A stretch of 64,000 nucleotides of DNA from Thauera sp. JM12B12. Lineage in GTDB: Bacteria; Pseudomonadota; Gammaproteobacteria; Burkholderiales; Rhodocyclaceae. The notes under the pieces are model-generated. The model had not been told where the DNA came from. It worked only from the letters and a program-made list of their open reading frames with translations, and made no database searches. The stretch lies in NCBI RefSeq assembly GCF_039614725.1, contig NZ_CP154859.1, positions 1,860,001-1,924,000 of the forward strand, written 5' to 3'. Both the position numbers and the translations under genes were made by a program. This document shows, piece after piece, positions 1 to 9,959 of this stretch; the stretch's first letter is position 1; each line of letters starts with the position of its first letter.

Positions 1-2634
1 GCGGATGCGCTCGCGCTCGACAAGGTGTTCGTCGGCCAGCTGTCGCGCGACGGCCTGAGCGTCGAGGTGCGCGCGGGCTGGGGCGACGGCCGGCCGATGC
101 AGCCCTTCGTGTATCCGCTCGCCGATTCGCCCTGCGAGGGCACCGTCGGGCGCGGCGCCTGCCTGTATCCGCGCGATGTGTGGCGGCTCTTCCCGCGCGA
201 CCGGGCGCTTGCCGAGGGCGGGATCGAGGCCTACGTGGGGACGCCGCTGTTCGATCGCGAGGGACGTCCGCTGGGACTGATGGTGGGGCTGCGGCGCCAA
301 CCGATCGACGATGAGTCGGCGGTGCGCACGCTGATCGACATCTTCGACGACAGGGTGGCTGCCGAGCTGCAGCGCGAGCGTGCCGAAGCCGTGCTCAAGC
401 GCCGGATCGCCTTCGAGCGCCTGGTCGGGCGGATCTCGTCCGAGTTCATCCTCACCCGCCCGCAGGAACTGGATGTCCATCTGGGGCGCGCGCTCGAGGA
501 GCTCGGATCCTTCGCCGAGGCGGACCGCGCCTATGTGTTCCAGGTAAGCGCCGACGGCCAGTTCCTCAACAATACCCACGAGTGGTGCGCGGAAGGCATC
601 GAGCCGCAGATCGCACATCTGCAGAACGTGCCCTTCGACGACAGCATGCTGTTTTGCCGCAGCATCAAGCGCTTTGCGGTCGTCGATTACCCGAGCGTCG
701 GCCAGCTCCCGGCAGAGGCCGCAGTCGATCGCGCCGTCCTGCAGGCACAGTCGATCCAGTCCTTGCTCGCGGTGCCGATGGTGGCGAACCATCGCCTGCT
801 CGGCTTCATCGGGCTCGACTCGGTGCGCAACGAGCGCACCTGGCTGGACGAGGAGAAGACGCTCATGGCGCTGGTGGGCAACGCCTTCACCGGCGTGCTC
901 GAACGCAAGCGCGCCGACGAGAGCTTGCGGGCCAGCGAAGCGCGCTACCGCTCGGTGGTCGAGAGCGTCAAGGAGGTGATCTTCCAGCTGGACGCGCAAG
1001 GCCGGTGGGTCTTCCTCAACCGTGCCTGGGGCGACATCACCGGCTATGCGGTCGAGCACACGCTGGGCACCGACTACCTCGAATATGTGCATCCGGACGA
1101 TCGCGAGCGGCAGTCGGAGTGCTTCGAGCAGGTCTTGCGCGGCGAGCGCGACAACTGCTCCGAGGCGGTCCGCTACCTGCGCACCGGCGGCGGCTACCGC
1201 TGGCTGGAGGCGAGCGCGCGCCCGGTGGTCGATGCCGACGGGCGGGTGGCGGGGCTGTCGGGTACGCTGAACGACATCACCAACCAGAAGGAGCACGAGT
1301 CGCAGCTCGAGTACATCGCGCACTACGACCCGCTGACCGGCCTGCCCAACCGGGTGCTGCTCAACGACCGCCTGCAGCGCGGGATGGCGCAGGCGCGCCG
1401 GCGCGGGCAGCAGCTGGCGGTGGCCTACATCGATCTCGACGGCTTCAAGGCGGTCAATGACGGCCATGGACACCAGGCGGGCGACCAGCTCCTTACCACG
1501 ATCGCGGCGCGCATGCGGGCGACGCTGCGCGAGGGGGACACGATCTCGAGGCTGGGGGGCGACGAATTCGTGGCCGTGCTGATCGATCTGCCCGACCCGG
1601 AGTCCTGCCTGCTCCTCACCCAGCGCCTGCTGGCCGCGGTGGCGCAACCGGTGCCTCAGGGCGGGCACGAGCTGAAGGTTTCTGCCAGCATCGGGCTCGC
1701 GATGTTCCCGCAACCCGATGAGGTCGATGCCGACCAGCTGCTGCGCCAGGCCGATCTCGCCATGTACCAGGCCAAGCTCGCGGGCAAGAACCGCTATCAG
1801 GTGTTCGACACCGCCCACGACCGCAACCTGCGCGGCCGTCAGCAAGACCTCGCGCGCATCCGCCAGGGCTTGCGGGCGAGCGAGTTCCGCCTGCTGTACC
1901 AGCCCAAGGTGAACATGCGCACCGGTGCGGTGGTGGGGGCGGAGGCGCTGATCCGGTGGGCGCATCCTCACCAGGGCGTGCTCGAGCCGGCGGCATTCCT
2001 CCCGGCCGTGGGCGACCATCCGCTCGCGATCGAACTCGGCGACTGGGTGATCGAGCAGGCGCTCGCGCAGATGGCCGCCTGGAAGCGCGACGGACTCACC
2101 CTGCCGGTGAGCGTGAACATCAGCGCGCGCCATCTGCAGACGCCGGACTTCATGATGCGTCTGCAGGCGGCGCTTGCCGGTCATCCCGAGCTGTGGCCGG
2201 GCAGCCTCGAACTCGAGGTGCTGGAGACGAGCGCGCTGGAGAGCATCAGCCAGGTGTCGCGAATCGTCGAGGCTTGCGCGGCGATCGGCGTGTCGTTCGC
2301 GCTCGACGACTTCGGAACGGGGTATTCCTCGCTCGCCTACCTCAAGCGTCTGCCGGCCGCGCGGCTGAAGATCGATCAGGTGTTCGTGCGCGGCATGCTG
2401 GACGATGCCGAGGATCTGGCGATCCTGAAGGCCATCCTGGGGCTGGCCGGCGCCTTCCGGCGGGAGGTGATCGCCGAGGGCGTGGAGTCGGTCGCGCACG
2501 GCGAGCTGCTGCTGCAGCTGGGCTGCGACACCGGGCAGGGGTACGGGATCGCCCGGCCGATGCCGGCCGAGCAGATCGCCGAGTGGGCGGCGAACTGGTC
2601 GCCGCCTTCGTCGTGGATGCTTACGCCACCGTGA
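1..2634 (+). CDS. GAF-GAF-PAS-GGDEF-EAL c-di-GMP protein (5' end missing)
   Basis: The reading frame is open through base 1, so the N-terminus lies outside the window; 877 codons are visible. A first GAF-like segment, a second GAF-like segment (about residues 130-300) and a PAS domain (about 310-430) precede a GGDEF domain with an intact RLGGDEF motif and an EAL domain with EAL, DDFGTGYSS and EGVE motifs. GGDEF domains make c-di-GMP and EAL domains degrade it; both active sites look intact, so the net direction cannot be read from sequence. No transmembrane helix is visible in the part present, so a cytoplasmic sensor is likely, but the missing start could add one. The stop overlaps the 3' end of the convergent fumarase gene by 14 bp. 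Confidence 0.9.
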   Translation, partial: ADALALDKVFVGQLSRDGLSVEVRAGWGDGRPMQPFVYPLADSPCEGTVGRGACLYPRDVWRLFPRDRALAEGGIEAYVGTPLFDREGRPLGLMVGLRRQPIDDESAVRTLIDIFDDRVAAELQRERAEAVLKRRIAFERLVGRISSEFILTRPQELDVHLGRALEELGSFAEADRAYVFQVSADGQFLNNTHEWCAEGIEPQIAHLQNVPFDDSMLFCRSIKRFAVVDYPSVGQLPAEAAVDRAVLQAQSIQSLLAVPMVANHRLLGFIGLDSVRNERTWLDEEKTLMALVGNAFTGVLERKRADESLRASEARYRSVVESVKEVIFQLDAQGRWVFLNRAWGDITGYAVEHTLGTDYLEYVHPDDRERQSECFEQVLRGERDNCSEAVRYLRTGGGYRWLEASARPVVDADGRVAGLSGTLNDITNQKEHESQLEYIAHYDPLTGLPNRVLLNDRLQRGMAQARRRGQQLAVAYIDLDGFKAVNDGHGHQAGDQLLTTIAARMRATLREGDTISRLGGDEFVAVLIDLPDPESCLLLTQRLLAAVAQPVPQGGHELKVSASIGLAMFPQPDEVDADQLLRQADLAMYQAKLAGKNRYQVFDTAHDRNLRGRQQDLARIRQGLRASEFRLLYQPKVNMRTGAVVGAEALIRWAHPHQGVLEPAAFLPAVGDHPLAIELGDWVIEQALAQMAAWKRDGLTLPVSVNISARHLQTPDFMMRLQAALAGHPELWPGSLELEVLETSALESISQVSRIVEACAAIGVSFALDDFGTGYSSLAYLKRLPAARLKIDQVFVRGMLDDAEDLAILKAILGLAGAFRREVIAEGVESVAHGELLLQLGCDTGQGYGIARPMPAEQIAEWAANWSPPSSWMLTPP

Positions 2635-4153
2635 CCGGGATCTTGCCGATCTTCGCCTGCCACTCCTTCGGGCCGGTGTTGTGCACGCTGGTGCCGTTGG
2701 CGTCGACCGCGACCGTCACCGGCATGTCCTGCACGGTGAACTCGTAGATCGCCTCCATGCCGAGGTCCTCGAAGCCGACGACCTTGGCTTCCTTGATCGC
2801 CTTCGACACCAGGTAGGCCGCGCCACCGACCGCCATCAGGTAGGCCGACCTGTTGTCCTTGATGGCATCGATGGCGACCGGGCCGCGCTCGGACTTACCG
2901 ATCATCGAGATGAGGCCGGTTTTCTCCAGCATCATGCGGGTGAACTTGTCCATGCGGGTGGCGGTGGTGGGACCGGCGGGGCCGACGACCTCGTCACGCA
3001 CCGGGTCGACCGGGCCGACGTAGTAGATGACGCGGTTGGTGAAGTCGACCGGCAGCTTCTCGCCCTTCTCCAGCATGTCGGCGATGCGCTTGTGGGCGGC
3101 GTCGCGGCCGGTGAGCATCTTGCCGTTCAGCAGCAGGATCTGGCCCGGCTTCCAGGAGGCGACCTCTTCCTTGGTGAGGGTGTCGAGGTTCACCCGGGTG
3201 GCGACGTTGGTGTCGGCCTTCCAGGTGACCTGCGGCCAGTCTTCCAGCTTCGGGGTCGGCAGGTGGGCCGGGCCGGAGCCGTCGAGGTGGAAATGCACGT
3301 GGCGGGTGGCGGCGCAGTTGGGGATCATCGCGACCGGCAGGCTGGCAGCGTGGGTCGGGTAGTCCATGATCTTGACGTCGAGCACGGTGGTGAGACCGCC
3401 CAGGCCCTGCGCGCCGATGCCGAGCGCGTTGACCTTGTCCATCAGCTCCAGACGCAGCGCCTCGACGCGGGAGAGCGTGGCGCCCGAGGCGGCCTTCTCG
3501 CGCAGCTCGTGGATGTTGACCGGCTCCATCAGCGATTCCTTGGCCAGCAGCATCGCCTTCTCGGGCGTGCCGCCGATGCCGATGCCGAGGATGCCCGGAG
3601 GACACCAGCCCGCGCCCATGGTCGGAACGGTCTTCAGCACCCAGTCGACGATCGAGTCGGACGGGTTGAGCATGACCATCTTCGACTTGTTCTCGGAGCC
3701 GCCGCCCTTGGCTGCGCAGATGACTTCGACCTCGTCGCCCTCGACGATCTCGTAGTGCACCACCGCCGGGGTGTTGTCCTTGCTGTTCTTTCGCGAACCG
3801 GCCGGGTCGAGCAGGACCGAGGCGCGCAGCTTGTTGTCCGGATGGTTGTAGGCTCGGCGCACGCCCTCGTTGATCATCTCCTGGACGCTCATCTTGGCGT
3901 CCCACCGCACGTTCATGCCGACCTTGAGGAAGACCACCGCGATACCCGTGTCCTGGCAGATCGGGCGATGGCCCTCTGCGGCCATGCGCGAGTTGGTCAG
4001 GATCTGCGCGATCGCGTCCTTCGCGGCCGGGCTTTCCTCGTGCGCGTAGGCTTCGCCGAGCGCCTGGATGTAGTCGAGCGGGTGGTAGTAGCTGATGTAC
4101 TGGAAGGCATCCGCGATCGACTGGATGAGGTCTTCCTGGCGAATGATCGTCAT
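2621..4153 (-). CDS. fumA: Class I (4Fe-4S) fumarate hydratase
   Basis: Interconverts fumarate and L-malate in the TCA cycle, in the cytosol. The 510-residue length fits the single-chain iron-sulfur class I enzyme. The three expected cluster cysteines are present: C66 (PICQDTG), C184 (GWCPPG) and C280 (PNCAATRH). An upstream in-frame start at 4195 would add 14 residues without family support; the ATG at 4153 gives the usual MTIIRQED-type N-terminus, so I chose it. It is transcribed divergently from acetyl-CoA synthetase, with 287 bp between them. The enzyme belongs to the oxygen-labile class, which suits an organism that also grows anaerobically by denitrification (inference). Confidence 0.95.
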   Translation of the reverse strand: MTIIRQEDLIQSIADAFQYISYYHPLDYIQALGEAYAHEESPAAKDAIAQILTNSRMAAEGHRPICQDTGIAVVFLKVGMNVRWDAKMSVQEMINEGVRRAYNHPDNKLRASVLLDPAGSRKNSKDNTPAVVHYEIVEGDEVEVICAAKGGGSENKSKMVMLNPSDSIVDWVLKTVPTMGAGWCPPGILGIGIGGTPEKAMLLAKESLMEPVNIHELREKAASGATLSRVEALRLELMDKVNALGIGAQGLGGLTTVLDVKIMDYPTHAASLPVAMIPNCAATRHVHFHLDGSGPAHLPTPKLEDWPQVTWKADTNVATRVNLDTLTKEEVASWKPGQILLLNGKMLTGRDAAHKRIADMLEKGEKLPVDFTNRVIYYVGPVDPVRDEVVGPAGPTTATRMDKFTRMMLEKTGLISMIGKSERGPVAIDAIKDNRSAYLMAVGGAAYLVSKAIKEAKVVGFEDLGMEAIYEFTVQDMPVTVAVDANGTSVHNTGPKEWQAKIGKIPVTVA

Positions 4154-4263
4154 GGCGCTTGGTCTCCGGAATGACATGGGGGCAGAATGACGCAACGGGA
4201 CCGGATGGTCCGGAAAGCGTGCGATTCTATCACCCGCGCGCCCGGCCCGTGACTGGTGAGGGT

Positions 4264-4281
4264 GTGTAAGTCCTGTGTAAG
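4264..4281. repeat. Tandem GTGTAAG direct repeat upstream of acs
   Basis: Two identical 7-mers GTGTAAG (4264-4270 and 4275-4281) lie 11 bp apart start to start, one helical turn, in the 287-bp fumA/acs intergenic region (4154-4440). An AT-richer stretch (ATACATATTCTTAAAT) follows directly. This is the arrangement expected of a dimeric activator site plus promoter for acs. No regulator can be assigned from sequence. The rest of the intergenic region shows no other clear element. Confidence 0.3.
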
Positions 4282-4440
4282 ATACATATTCTTAAATGCC
4301 GGCGTTTCAGAGGCATCCGAGCGCCAGGGAGAGCAGGAGCTGTCCGGCCATGCTCCACCCGGGCGATTAACAGGCTGGACCCAACCAGCCCGCCCGCAAG
4401 GGTCAGCTTCAACCATTTGAACAGTTGAGGAGAGGTGAGC

Positions 4441-6405
4441 ATGTCCAACGATCAGCAAGTCCGCATTTACAACCCCTCGGAAGAGATGGTCAGGAACGCA
4501 GCGGTGTCCGGCATGGATGGTTACCGCGCGCTGTGCAAGGAAGCCGAGGACGACTACGAGGGGTTCTGGGGTCGCCGCGCCAAGGAACTGCTGGACTGGA
4601 AGGTGCCCTTCACCCAGGTCCTCGATGAAAGCAACGCCCCCTTCTTCAAGTGGTTCGCCGACGGCAAGCTGAACGTCTCGTACAACTGCCTCGACCGCAA
4701 CGTCAATAACGGCCTGGGCGACAAGGTCGCGCTGATCTTCGAGGCCGACAACGGCGAGGTCACCAAGGTCACCTACAAGGATCTGCTCGCCCGCGTGAGC
4801 AAGTTCGCCAACGCCCTGCGTGCCATGGGCGTCAAGAAGGGCGACCGTGTCGTCATCTACCTGCCGATGTCGATCGAAGGCGTCGTCGCCATGCAGGCCT
4901 GCGCCCGTATCGGCGCCACCCACTCGATCGTGTTCGGCGGCTTCTCGGCCCAGGCCCTGCGCGACCGTATCGAGGACGCCGGCGCGGTGGCGCTGATCAC
5001 CTCCGACGGCCAGCACCGTGGTGGCAAGGCCCTGCCGCTCAAGCCGATCGCCGACGAGGCGCTGTCGCTGGGCGGTTGCGACTCGATCAAGAACGTCGTC
5101 GTGGTCAAGCGCACCGGCGGCGACTGCAACATGGTCGCCGGCCGCGACACCTGGTTCCACGACGCCTGCGCCAGTCAGCCGGAGGTCTGCGAGCCGGAGT
5201 GGGTCGAGGCCGAGCACCCGCTGTTCATCCTCTACACCTCGGGCTCCACCGGCAAGCCGAAGGGCGTGCAGCACTCCTCCGGCGGCTACTTGCTGCAGGC
5301 CGTGCTGTCGATGAAGTACACCTTCGACATCAAGCCCAACGACATCTTCTGGTGCACCGCCGACATCGGCTGGGTCACCGGCCACACCTACATCACCTAC
5401 GGACCGCTTGCCTGCGGCGCGACCGAGATCGTGTTCGAAGGCGTGCCGACCTACCCGGACGCCGGCCGCTTCTGGAAGATGATCCAGGACCACAAGGTCA
5501 GCATCTTCTACACCGCGCCGACCGCGATCCGTTCGCTCATCAAGGCCGCCGACAACAACCCGGCCGTGCATCCGAAGCAGTACGACATGTCGAGCCTGCG
5601 CCTGCTCGGCTCGGTGGGCGAGCCGATCAACCCGGCGGCCTGGGAGTGGTACTACGAGAATGTCGGCGGCGGCCGCTGCCCGATCGTCGATACCTTCTGG
5701 CAGACCGAGACCGGCGCGCACATGATCACGCCGATGCCGGGCGCCACGCCGATGGTTCCGGGTTCGTGCACGCTGCCCTTCCCGGGCATCCAGGCCGCGG
5801 TGGTCGACGAGACCGGCACCGAAGTGCCCTGGGGCCAGGGCGGCATCCTGGTGGTCAAGAGGCCGTGGCCGTCGATGATCCGCACCATCTGGGGCGACCC
5901 CGAGCGCTTCAAGAAGGCCTACTACCCGGATGACTTCAAGGGCAAGCTCTACCTCGCGGGCGACGGCGCCATCCGTGACGCGGAAACCGGTTACTTCACG
6001 ATCACCGGTCGTATCGACGACGTGCTGAACGTCTCTGGTCACCGCATGGGCACGATGGAGATCGAGTCGGCGCTGGTGGCGCACGAGAAGGTTGCCGAGG
6101 CCGCCGTGGTCGGTCGTCCGGACGATGTCACCGGCGAGGCGATCGTCGCCTTCGTGGTGCTCAAGGGCGCGCGTCCCACCGGCGAGGAAGCCGCCAAGGT
6201 GGTCAAGGAGCTGCAGGCCTGGGTCGGCCACGAGATCGGCCCGATCGCCAAGCCCAAGGACATCCGCTTCGGCGAGAACCTGCCCAAGACCCGTTCGGGC
6301 AAGATCATGCGCCGCCTGCTGCGCCAGCTGGCCAAGGGCGAGGACGTCACCCAGGACACCTCGACCCTGGAGAACCCGCACATCCTGGAACAGCTCAAGG
6401 GCTGA
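4441..6405 (+). CDS. acs: Acetyl-CoA synthetase (AMP-forming)
   Basis: Activates acetate to acetyl-CoA through acetyl-AMP in the cytosol. At 654 residues it is full length for the family. The adenylation P-loop [11 protein letters not shown] is present, and the C-terminal PKTRSGK motif contains K621, equivalent to the lysine whose acetylation controls the Salmonella enzyme. The ATG at 4441 follows GAGGAGAGG at good spacing; a GTG two codons earlier is also possible. The gene heads a co-directional set containing an SSF-type sensor kinase and an acetate symporter, which supports acetate as the physiological substrate. Propionate use cannot be excluded. Confidence 0.96.
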   Translation: MSNDQQVRIYNPSEEMVRNAAVSGMDGYRALCKEAEDDYEGFWGRRAKELLDWKVPFTQVLDESNAPFFKWFADGKLNVSYNCLDRNVNNGLGDKVALIFEADNGEVTKVTYKDLLARVSKFANALRAMGVKKGDRVVIYLPMSIEGVVAMQACARIGATHSIVFGGFSAQALRDRIEDAGAVALITSDGQHRGGKALPLKPIADEALSLGGCDSIKNVVVVKRTGGDCNMVAGRDTWFHDACASQPEVCEPEWVEAEHPLFILYTSGSTGKPKGVQHSSGGYLLQAVLSMKYTFDIKPNDIFWCTADIGWVTGHTYITYGPLACGATEIVFEGVPTYPDAGRFWKMIQDHKVSIFYTAPTAIRSLIKAADNNPAVHPKQYDMSSLRLLGSVGEPINPAAWEWYYENVGGGRCPIVDTFWQTETGAHMITPMPGATPMVPGSCTLPFPGIQAAVVDETGTEVPWGQGGILVVKRPWPSMIRTIWGDPERFKKAYYPDDFKGKLYLAGDGAIRDAETGYFTITGRIDDVLNVSGHRMGTMEIESALVAHEKVAEAAVVGRPDDVTGEAIVAFVVLKGARPTGEEAAKVVKELQAWVGHEIGPIAKPKDIRFGENLPKTRSGKIMRRLLRQLAKGEDVTQDTSTLENPHILEQLKG

Positions 6406-6413
6406 TTCCGGAG

Positions 6414-6441
6414 GCGGCCGGGCCGTTCGCGTCCCGGCCGC
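6414..6441 (+). terminator. GC hairpin after acs, no T tract
   Basis: Arms GCGGCCGGG (6414-6422) and CCCGGCCGC (6433-6441) are perfectly complementary around a 10-nt loop, 9 bp after the acs stop. There is no following T run, so it may act as an mRNA 3'-end stabiliser or attenuator rather than a strong terminator. It separates acs from the downstream sensor genes. Confidence 0.4.
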
Positions 6442-6604
6442 GATCGAACGACAGGAGGAGATCCGGCCAACGAGCCGGACGCGGGGGGAGACCGGACGCG
6501 CGCAATGCGCGATCCTGATCGTACGAAGCGCCGAACCTGCCCCGAAGAGCAGGGCGGCGCCTCGTTTTTTCGTTTGCCGAGGCGGACATCATGGGAGTGA
6601 CATG

Positions 6605-6802
6605 ATGCGCAAGGGACTGGCCGGACAGCGTCTGGTGGCAGTGTTTCTCGCCGGCATGCTGTTGTTGAACTATCCGATTCTGTCTTTGTTCGACCGGCCG
6701 CTGAGCCTGTTCGGACTGCCGCTGCTGCATGTCTATCTGTTTGCCGTCTGGCTCGGACTGATCGGGGTGATTGCCTGGATCGTCGAGCGGGGGGCGCGCT
6801 GA
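6605..6802 (+). CDS. Small two-helix membrane protein next to SSF sensor kinase
   Basis: About 65 residues with two hydrophobic segments (roughly 10-28 and 35-58) separated by a short loop, and a charged C-terminus. The ATG at 6605 follows GGGAGTGA; an ATG one codon earlier is too close to that site. It ends 13 bp before the SSF-histidine kinase start. Small two-helix proteins of the DUF485, DUF3311 and DUF4212 types accompany sodium:solute symporters; the size, helix layout and position fit that class, but I cannot place it in a named family. A role as partner of the SSF domain of the next gene is inference. Confidence 0.7.
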   Translation: MRKGLAGQRLVAVFLAGMLLLNYPILSLFDRPLSLFGLPLLHVYLFAVWLGLIGVIAWIVERGAR

Positions 6803-6815
6803 TGCGGAGGACGCG

Positions 6816-9557
6816 ATGCTGCCGGGCTGGCTGATCATCGGGGCATCCTTCGCCTATCTGCTGTTGCTGTTTGCCGTTGCCTATTACGGCGACCGCCGCG
6901 CGGACCAGGGGCGCTCGATCATTTCCAACCCCTGGGTGTTCAGCCTGTCGCTCGCGGTCTACTGCACGGCGTGGACCTATTTCGGCAGTGTCGGGCGTGC
7001 GGCCTCGGGCGGTAGCGCATTCCTGCCCACCTACCTCGGCCCGACCCTGGGCCTCGCGCTGGCGTGGCTGGTGGTGCTGAAGATGATCCGCATCGCCCGC
7101 AGCTACCGCATCACCTCGATCGCCGACTTCGTTGCCTCGCGCTATGGCAAGAGTCACCTGCTCGGCGGTCTGGTGACCGTGATCGCGGTGGTCGGCATCG
7201 TGCCGTACATCGCGCTGCAGCTGAAGGCGATCTCGAGCGGTTACGCGCTGCTGATCGGCGAGCACGACACCCTGTTCCGGGTCGAGCGCCAGGGTGGATG
7301 GTGGCAGGACGGCACGCTCTACATCGCGCTCACGCTGGCGGCATTCACCGTGCTGTTCGGCACCCGCCACCTCGACACCACCGAACGCCACGAGGGCATG
7401 GTGGCGGCGATCGCCTTCGAGTCTGTGGTCAAGCTGCTCGCTTTCCTCGCCGTGGGGATATACGTCACCTACTGGCTCTATGACGGTTTCGGCGATCTCT
7501 ACGCGCGGGCGGCCGCGCAGCCCGATCTCGCCGAGGTGCTCGCCTTCGACGGCGTCGGCCGCCTCGGTTACGGGGGCTGGTTCGCGCATGTGCTGCTGGC
7601 CATGCTGTCCATCATCTTCCTGCCCCGCCAGTTCCAGATCGCGGTGGTCGAGAACGTCAACGAGCAGCACCTGCGCCGCGCCACCTGGGCGTTCCCGGCC
7701 TATCTGCTGCTCATCAACGTCTTCGTGATCCCGATCGCCATCGGTGGCCTGCTGCATTTCGGGCGGGGTACCGTGGATCCGGACACCTTCGTGCTCACGC
7801 TGCCGATGGCCCACGACAACGCCGCGCTCGCGCTGTTCGTGTTCATCGGTGGCCTGTCGGCGGCCACGGGCATGGTCATCGTCGAGGCGATCGCCCTGTC
7901 GACGATGGTCTGCAACGACCTCGTGATGCCGATGCTTCTTCGCAGCAAGCGCCTCAATCTGGCTCAGGAGCGTGACCTCACCGGACTGCTGCTCGGCATC
8001 CGCCGCGGCGCCATCGTCGGCCTGCTGCTGCTCGGCTACCTGTATTTCAGGCTTGCCGGCGAGGCTTACGCGCTGGTGAGCATCGGCCTGATCAGCTTCG
8101 CCGCGGTGGCGCAGTTCGCACCCGCGGTGCTGGGGGGCATGTACTGGCGCGGCGGCACGCGCGAAGGCGCGCTCGCCGGCCTGCTCGCCGGCTTCGCGGT
8201 ATGGGGCTACACTTTGATGCTGCCGTCCTTTGCCAAGTCGGGCTGGCTCGACCCGGGCTTTCTGGAGCACGGCCCGTTCGGCTTCGGCTGGTTGAAGCCC
8301 GAGCAGCTCTTCGGGCTTGCGGGCTGGGACAACATCAGCCATGCGCTGTTCTGGAGCCTGCTCGCCAACATCGGCTGCTATGTCCTGGTGTCGCTGGCGC
8401 GCGTGCCGACCGGCGCCGAGGCGACCCAGGGGGCGCTCTTCGTCGACGTGTTCCGGCGCGGTGAGTCGCCTCCGGCGAGCTTCTGGCGCACCGGCGCGGA
8501 GGTCCGCGACCTGCTGCCGCTGGTCGCGCGCTTCCTCGGCCAGCGTCGCACTGCGGACGCCTTCGGCGCCTATGCGCGCTCGCATGGGCTGGACGACGTG
8601 ACGCAGCTCAAGGCCGACCCGGAGCTGGTGCACTTCGCCGAGTCGCTGCTGGCGGGCGCGATCGGCAGCGCATCGGCGCGCGTCATGGTGTCCACCGTGG
8701 TGCAGGAGGAGCCGCTCGGGCTCGGGGAGGTGATGGACATCCTCGACGAGGCTTCCCAGGTCAGGGCGTATTCGCACAAGCTCGAGGAGAAGTCGCGCGC
8801 GCTCGAGGCTGCCACGGCGGAGTTGCGGGCGGCCAACGAGCAGCTCAAGGAGCTCGACCGGCTCAAGGACGACTTCATGTCCTCGGTCACCCATGAGCTG
8901 CGCACGCCGCTGACCTCGATCCGCGCGTTCTCCGAGATGATGTCCGAGGACCCCGATATCGACGTCGAAGACCGTCAGCGCTTCCTCGGCATCATCGTCT
9001 CGGAGACGGTGCGCCTCACCCGCCTGGTGAACCAGGTGTTGGACATGGCCAAGATCGAGTCCGGCCACGCCGAATGGCACAACACCGACATCGATCTCCG
9101 CGAACTGGTGCAGCACTCGGTGGATGCGACCATGCAGCTGTTCCGCGACCGCGGCGCGCAGGTCCATGTGCATCTGCCCGCGTCGGTGCCCACCCTGCGT
9201 GCAGACCATGATCGGCTGTTGCAGGTGATGCTCAACCTGCTGTCGAACGCAGCCAAGTTCGTGCCGACGGGATCGGGACGCGTGGATGTGACGCTGCGTT
9301 GCGAGGGCTTGCGCTTGCGCGTGGACGTGAAGGACAACGGGCCCAGAATCCCGCCCGAGCTGCAACCGGTGGTGTTCCAGAAGTTCCGCCAGGGCGGCGA
9401 CGAGCGCTCGCGTCCGCAGGGCACCGGACTGGGATTGCCGATCAGCCGGCAGATCGTCGAACACTTTGGCGGCCGGCTGTGGCTGGAGTCGGTGCCCGGC
9501 GAAGGCGCGACCTTCTCGTTCGTGCTGCCGCTGCCGTCTGCGACCGCCGTCCAATGA
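6816..9557 (+). CDS. SSF-domain sensor histidine kinase (CrbS/MxtR-like)
   Basis: 913 residues. The N-terminal half is a multi-helix sodium:solute symporter (SSF/PutP-like) domain. A linker and coiled-coil lead to a histidine kinase core with the H-box THELRTPL (H693), N-box NLLSNAAKF, and G-boxes KDNGPRI and GTGLGLPIS. Hybrid SSF kinases such as Vibrio CrbS and Pseudomonas MxtR control acs, so an acetate or carbon-overflow sensing role is likely from family and position. The start ATG at 6816 is preceded by GGAGG; 15 upstream in-frame codons lack family support. A receiver gene follows after 30 bp, giving a probable two-component pair. Whether the SSF domain still transports solute is unknown. 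Confidence 0.9.
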   Translation: MLPGWLIIGASFAYLLLLFAVAYYGDRRADQGRSIISNPWVFSLSLAVYCTAWTYFGSVGRAASGGSAFLPTYLGPTLGLALAWLVVLKMIRIARSYRITSIADFVASRYGKSHLLGGLVTVIAVVGIVPYIALQLKAISSGYALLIGEHDTLFRVERQGGWWQDGTLYIALTLAAFTVLFGTRHLDTTERHEGMVAAIAFESVVKLLAFLAVGIYVTYWLYDGFGDLYARAAAQPDLAEVLAFDGVGRLGYGGWFAHVLLAMLSIIFLPRQFQIAVVENVNEQHLRRATWAFPAYLLLINVFVIPIAIGGLLHFGRGTVDPDTFVLTLPMAHDNAALALFVFIGGLSAATGMVIVEAIALSTMVCNDLVMPMLLRSKRLNLAQERDLTGLLLGIRRGAIVGLLLLGYLYFRLAGEAYALVSIGLISFAAVAQFAPAVLGGMYWRGGTREGALAGLLAGFAVWGYTLMLPSFAKSGWLDPGFLEHGPFGFGWLKPEQLFGLAGWDNISHALFWSLLANIGCYVLVSLARVPTGAEATQGALFVDVFRRGESPPASFWRTGAEVRDLLPLVARFLGQRRTADAFGAYARSHGLDDVTQLKADPELVHFAESLLAGAIGSASARVMVSTVVQEEPLGLGEVMDILDEASQVRAYSHKLEEKSRALEAATAELRAANEQLKELDRLKDDFMSSVTHELRTPLTSIRAFSEMMSEDPDIDVEDRQRFLGIIVSETVRLTRLVNQVLDMAKIESGHAEWHNTDIDLRELVQHSVDATMQLFRDRGAQVHVHLPASVPTLRADHDRLLQVMLNLLSNAAKFVPTGSGRVDVTLRCEGLRLRVDVKDNGPRIPPELQPVVFQKFRQGGDERSRPQGTGLGLPISRQIVEHFGGRLWLESVPGEGATFSFVLPLPSATAVQ

Positions 9558-9587
9558 CTTAGAATATGCGCCGGGGAGGAGTCAAAG

Positions 9588-9956
9588 ATGAACAAGAAAG
9601 TCTTGATCGCCGACGACGAGCAGAACATCGTCATTTCGCTGGAATTCCTCATGAAGCGGGAGGGCTTCGAGGTGCTGGTGGCCAATGACGGCGAGGAGGC
9701 GATTCAGCGCATTCGCGCAGATCAGCCCGATCTCGTGCTGCTCGACGTCATGATGCCCAAGAAGAGCGGCTTCGAGGTCTGCCAGGAGGTGAAGGCCGAC
9801 CCCGCGCTCGGCGCCGTGCGCATCCTGATGCTCACCGCCAAGGGGCGCGACACCGAGGTGGCGAAGGGGCTCGCGCTGGGAGCCGATGCCTACATGACCA
9901 AGCCCTTTTCCACCCGCGAGCTGGTGGACAAGGTGCGCAGCCTGCTGGAGCAGTGA
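9588..9956 (+). CDS. Stand-alone response regulator receiver domain
   Basis: 122 residues forming one CheY-like receiver and nothing else. The acidic pocket (D9/D10), phosphoacceptor D53 (LLDVMMP), T83 and K105 (TKPF) are all present, so it should be phosphorylated. There is no DNA-binding output domain, unlike CrbR or ErdR, the LuxR-type partners of other SSF kinases. It sits 30 bp after the SSF kinase and 3 bp before the pseudo-kinase/exonuclease gene. Its output is therefore likely protein-protein contact, with the following gene product the nearest candidate (inference). A GGAGGAG ribosome site precedes the ATG. Confidence 0.92.
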   Translation: MNKKVLIADDEQNIVISLEFLMKREGFEVLVANDGEEAIQRIRADQPDLVLLDVMMPKKSGFEVCQEVKADPALGAVRILMLTAKGRDTEVAKGLALGADAYMTKPFSTRELVDKVRSLLEQ

Positions 9957-9959
9957 CCC

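Noticed and set aside
4150..6381. 743-codon minus-strand frame opposite acs
   Set aside because: Shadow of acs; no family motif and the repetitive His/Asp/Gly composition of an antisense frame.
6039..9554. 1171-codon open frame on the minus strand, opposite the SSF kinase
   Set aside because: Its composition is rich in Arg, His, Asp and Gly in the way of a GC-rich shadow frame; the plus strand has a convincing kinase with a ribosome site.
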